Positions 5,833 to 5,971 of a stretch of 5,971 nucleotides of DNA are shown here, in pieces. The stretch's first letter is position 1; every line of letters begins with the position of its first letter. The notes under the pieces were generated by a model that worked only from the letters and a program-made list of their open reading frames with translations, was not told the DNA's origin and searched no databases. The stretch comes from an uncultured Eubacteriales bacterium (GTDB taxonomy: Bacteria > Bacillota > Clostridia > Lachnospirales > Lachnospiraceae): NCBI GenBank assembly GCA_900313775.1, contig OMSP01000220.1, positions 1-5,971 of the forward strand. Direction: 5' to 3'. The position numbers and the translations under genes are program-made.

Positions 5833-5971
5833 TTAATATATTGTCTCGACCTCGTCTATGATTCCGTAAGCTTTTTTAAATTCGTTCAGATCTTTGTCGT
5901 TTCTTATCAACATGACTTCCGTGAACTTACCGGTATGGATATCCTGAAAACCAGCGGTGCGCTCGCCTGTA
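5833..5971 (-). CDS. Unrecognised protein, C-terminal 45 residues only
   Basis: The frame is open from the right edge to a TAA at 5835-5833 and encodes the end of a protein: TGERTAGFQDIHTGKFTEVM continuing to a terminal DEVETIY. The stretch FTEVMLIRNDKDLNEFKKAY reads like a strand followed by an amphipathic helix, as in a small cytoplasmic domain; nothing identifies a family. It lies 13 bases before the acidic mini-protein, whose Shine-Dalgarno site directly abuts the stop codon, so it is most likely in the same transcript. The real length and the promoter of the block lie outside this window. Confidence 0.65.
   Translation of the reverse strand, partial: TGERTAGFQDIHTGKFTEVMLIRNDKDLNEFKKAYGIIDEVETIY

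Larger units (their letters stand above)
498..5971 (-). other. Ten-gene compact transcription unit
   Basis: All ten genes point the same way with gaps of 13, 3, 9, 24, 3, 8 and 6 bases and two 4-base stop/start overlaps (at 3666-3669 and 1370-1373). Shine-Dalgarno sites are often embedded in the preceding gene's end. No promoter-like pair or hairpin terminator was seen between the members. A hairpin was looked for after the last stop (497-411) and not found, so transcription may read on into the secreted-protein gene in addition to that gene's own promoter. Co-transcription is an inference from spacing. Confidence 0.7.

Noticed and set aside
1..5971. tRNA, rRNA, CRISPR array, insertion sequence or phage attachment site
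   Set aside because: No direct-repeat array, transposase-like protein or structured RNA pattern was visible; nearly all bases lie within coding genes.

Overview
The window holds eleven genes, all on the minus strand, so they are described in transcription order from high to low coordinates. The proteins most resemble those of Gram-positive anaerobes of the class Clostridia. The reasons are strong purine-rich Shine-Dalgarno sites, very tight spacing, a YjbQ pair, a short SRAP protein, a GuaD-like deaminase and an exported Listeria/Bacteroides-repeat protein. The base composition is moderate. This assignment is an inference from protein style, because no rRNA or marker gene is present.

Ten genes (5971 down to 498) form one compact, probably co-transcribed block with gaps of 3 to 24 bases or 4-base overlaps. 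They are: the 3' end of an unrecognised gene; a small acidic protein with one dockerin/EF-hand-type calcium loop; a SRAP (YedK/HMCES-like) DNA-protein crosslinking enzyme; two different YjbQ/UPF0047 proteins in tandem; a five-helix membrane protein of unknown function; a GuaD-like nucleobase/nucleoside deaminase; an apparent fusion of a GNAT acetyltransferase to a 'putative molybdenum carrier' domain; an NADP-type short-chain dehydrogenase; and a membrane-anchored or exported beta-propeller-like protein with a TTG start overlapping the dehydrogenase stop. No promoter is visible inside this block, so its promoter lies outside the window to the right.

After an 87-base gap carrying a clear sigma-A-type promoter comes an eleventh gene. 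It encodes a secreted protein with a signal peptide and a Listeria/Bacteroides-repeat-like domain, and it runs off the left edge.

The block does not spell out a known pathway. Several members fit a loose theme of damage control and metabolite housekeeping (abasic-site shielding, base deamination, YjbQ, acetyl transfer, a small redox enzyme), but that link is inference. The most unusual items are the GNAT/molybdenum-carrier fusion, whose seam carries what looks like a relic ribosome binding site, and the cytoplasmic calcium-loop mini-protein next to SRAP. No mobile element, CRISPR array, tRNA, rRNA or integration site was seen.
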